Notes under the pieces: model-generated
The model's input: the letters and a program-made list of their open reading frames with translations, nothing else
Told to the model about the DNA's origin: nothing
Databases searched by the model: none
In this document: in pieces, positions 21,798 to 22,119 of the stretch
Layout of the letters: each line of letters starts with the position of its first letter
Position numbering within the stretch: position 1 is the stretch's first letter
Program-made: the position numbers and the translations under genes
Assembly (NCBI GenBank): GCA_002344975.1
Contig: DDUV01000020.1
Location: forward strand, 56,076 to 78,194
Reading direction: 5' to 3'
From: Saprospiraceae bacterium UBA2329
Lineage (GTDB): Bacteria > Bacteroidota > Bacteroidia > Chitinophagales > Saprospiraceae
Length of the DNA stretch: 22,119 nt

Positions 21798-22119
21798 ATG
21801 GCCGACGACAATACCAGCGTCCACAATCCGCACGACCGCTTCTTCAAGTCTCTGATGCACAATCGGGAGACGGCCATTGCTTTTTTAGAGGAATTTCTGC
21901 CCGATGAAGTGAAGGAGGTACTGGATTTGCAAAGTCTGGAATTGGCCAATACCACTTTTCTGACCGACGAACTGAAGCAGTATTTTTCCGACATTGTTTT
22001 CAAACTGAAAATGCGCGGCACGGAAGACTCCTCCTTCCTCAGCCTTCTGGTTGAACACAAATCCAATCCGGGCGAGTATGTGGAGTTTCAGTTGATGGGC
22101 TACACGGCCAATGGCTACC
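21798..22119 (+). CDS. Rpn-family (PD-(D/E)XK) recombination-promoting nuclease / putative transposase, partial
   Basis: The 107 visible codons begin with an ATG 41 bp after the nrdJ stop; the gene runs off the right edge. The N-terminus has the family-typical NPHDRFFKSLM opening. The nuclease core is visible as F-S-D-I-V-F (catalytic Asp) followed by L-L-V-E-H-K-S, the E-x-K half of the PD-(D/E)XK motif, and then EYVEFQLMGY. Rpn proteins (Transposase_31 family, PF04754) are DNA endonucleases linked to RecA-independent recombination and phage defence, often in variable multi-copy sets. This is the only gene here with a mobility or defence flavour. Whether the C-terminus is intact cannot be judged. 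Confidence 0.85.
   Translation, partial: MADDNTSVHNPHDRFFKSLMHNRETAIAFLEEFLPDEVKEVLDLQSLELANTTFLTDELKQYFSDIVFKLKMRGTEDSSFLSLLVEHKSNPGEYVEFQLMGYTANGY

Overview
The window looks like a chromosomal segment of a Bacteroidota bacterium, possibly of the Saprospiria type; the phylum is an inference and the class a guess. The phylum call rests on a 2600-residue surface protein ending in a type IX secretion (T9SS) sorting domain, an 11-Asp-box propeller protein of a family abundant in this phylum, and promoter-like TAnnTTTG boxes with weak Shine-Dalgarno signals. No phage, conjugative, IS or CRISPR module is visible. The only mobility-linked gene is a partial Rpn-family nuclease at the right edge.

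Layout. 1-65: one copy of a short palindromic repeat, whose inverted partner lies at 16353-16417. 156-2466: two plus-strand exported proteins, a serine beta-lactamase/DD-peptidase-fold hydrolase and an unrecognised one. 2469-2664: a palindrome-rich repeat cluster between convergent genes. 2679-14652: three minus-strand exported proteins: the giant repeat protein, a small unrecognised protein ending in a clear terminator, and the propeller protein. 14672-14778: a 107-bp interrupted palindrome in the divergent intergenic region. 14862-16964: an M14 zinc carboxypeptidase lipoprotein and a small membrane protein. 17267-18538: purD. 18539-19194: a 656-bp gap that appears to hold at least one structured, terminator-ended RNA. 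19195-21756: adenosylcobalamin-dependent ribonucleotide reductase. 21798 to the end: a partial Rpn-like nuclease.

How the genes relate. Most of the left and centre encodes separately transcribed envelope or secreted proteins (hydrolases, adhesin-like and propeller proteins), which suggests surface degradation and attachment but not one pathway. purD and nrdJ are nucleotide-metabolism genes (purine synthesis and deoxyribonucleotide supply), and the putative RNA lies between them. The two strongest non-routine signals are that RNA region, with a perfectly duplicated 21-mer, two strong intrinsic terminators and a 10-nt complementarity to the purD start codon, and a paired loss of cysteines in the giant protein's repeats that predicts the disulfide connectivity of its domain.
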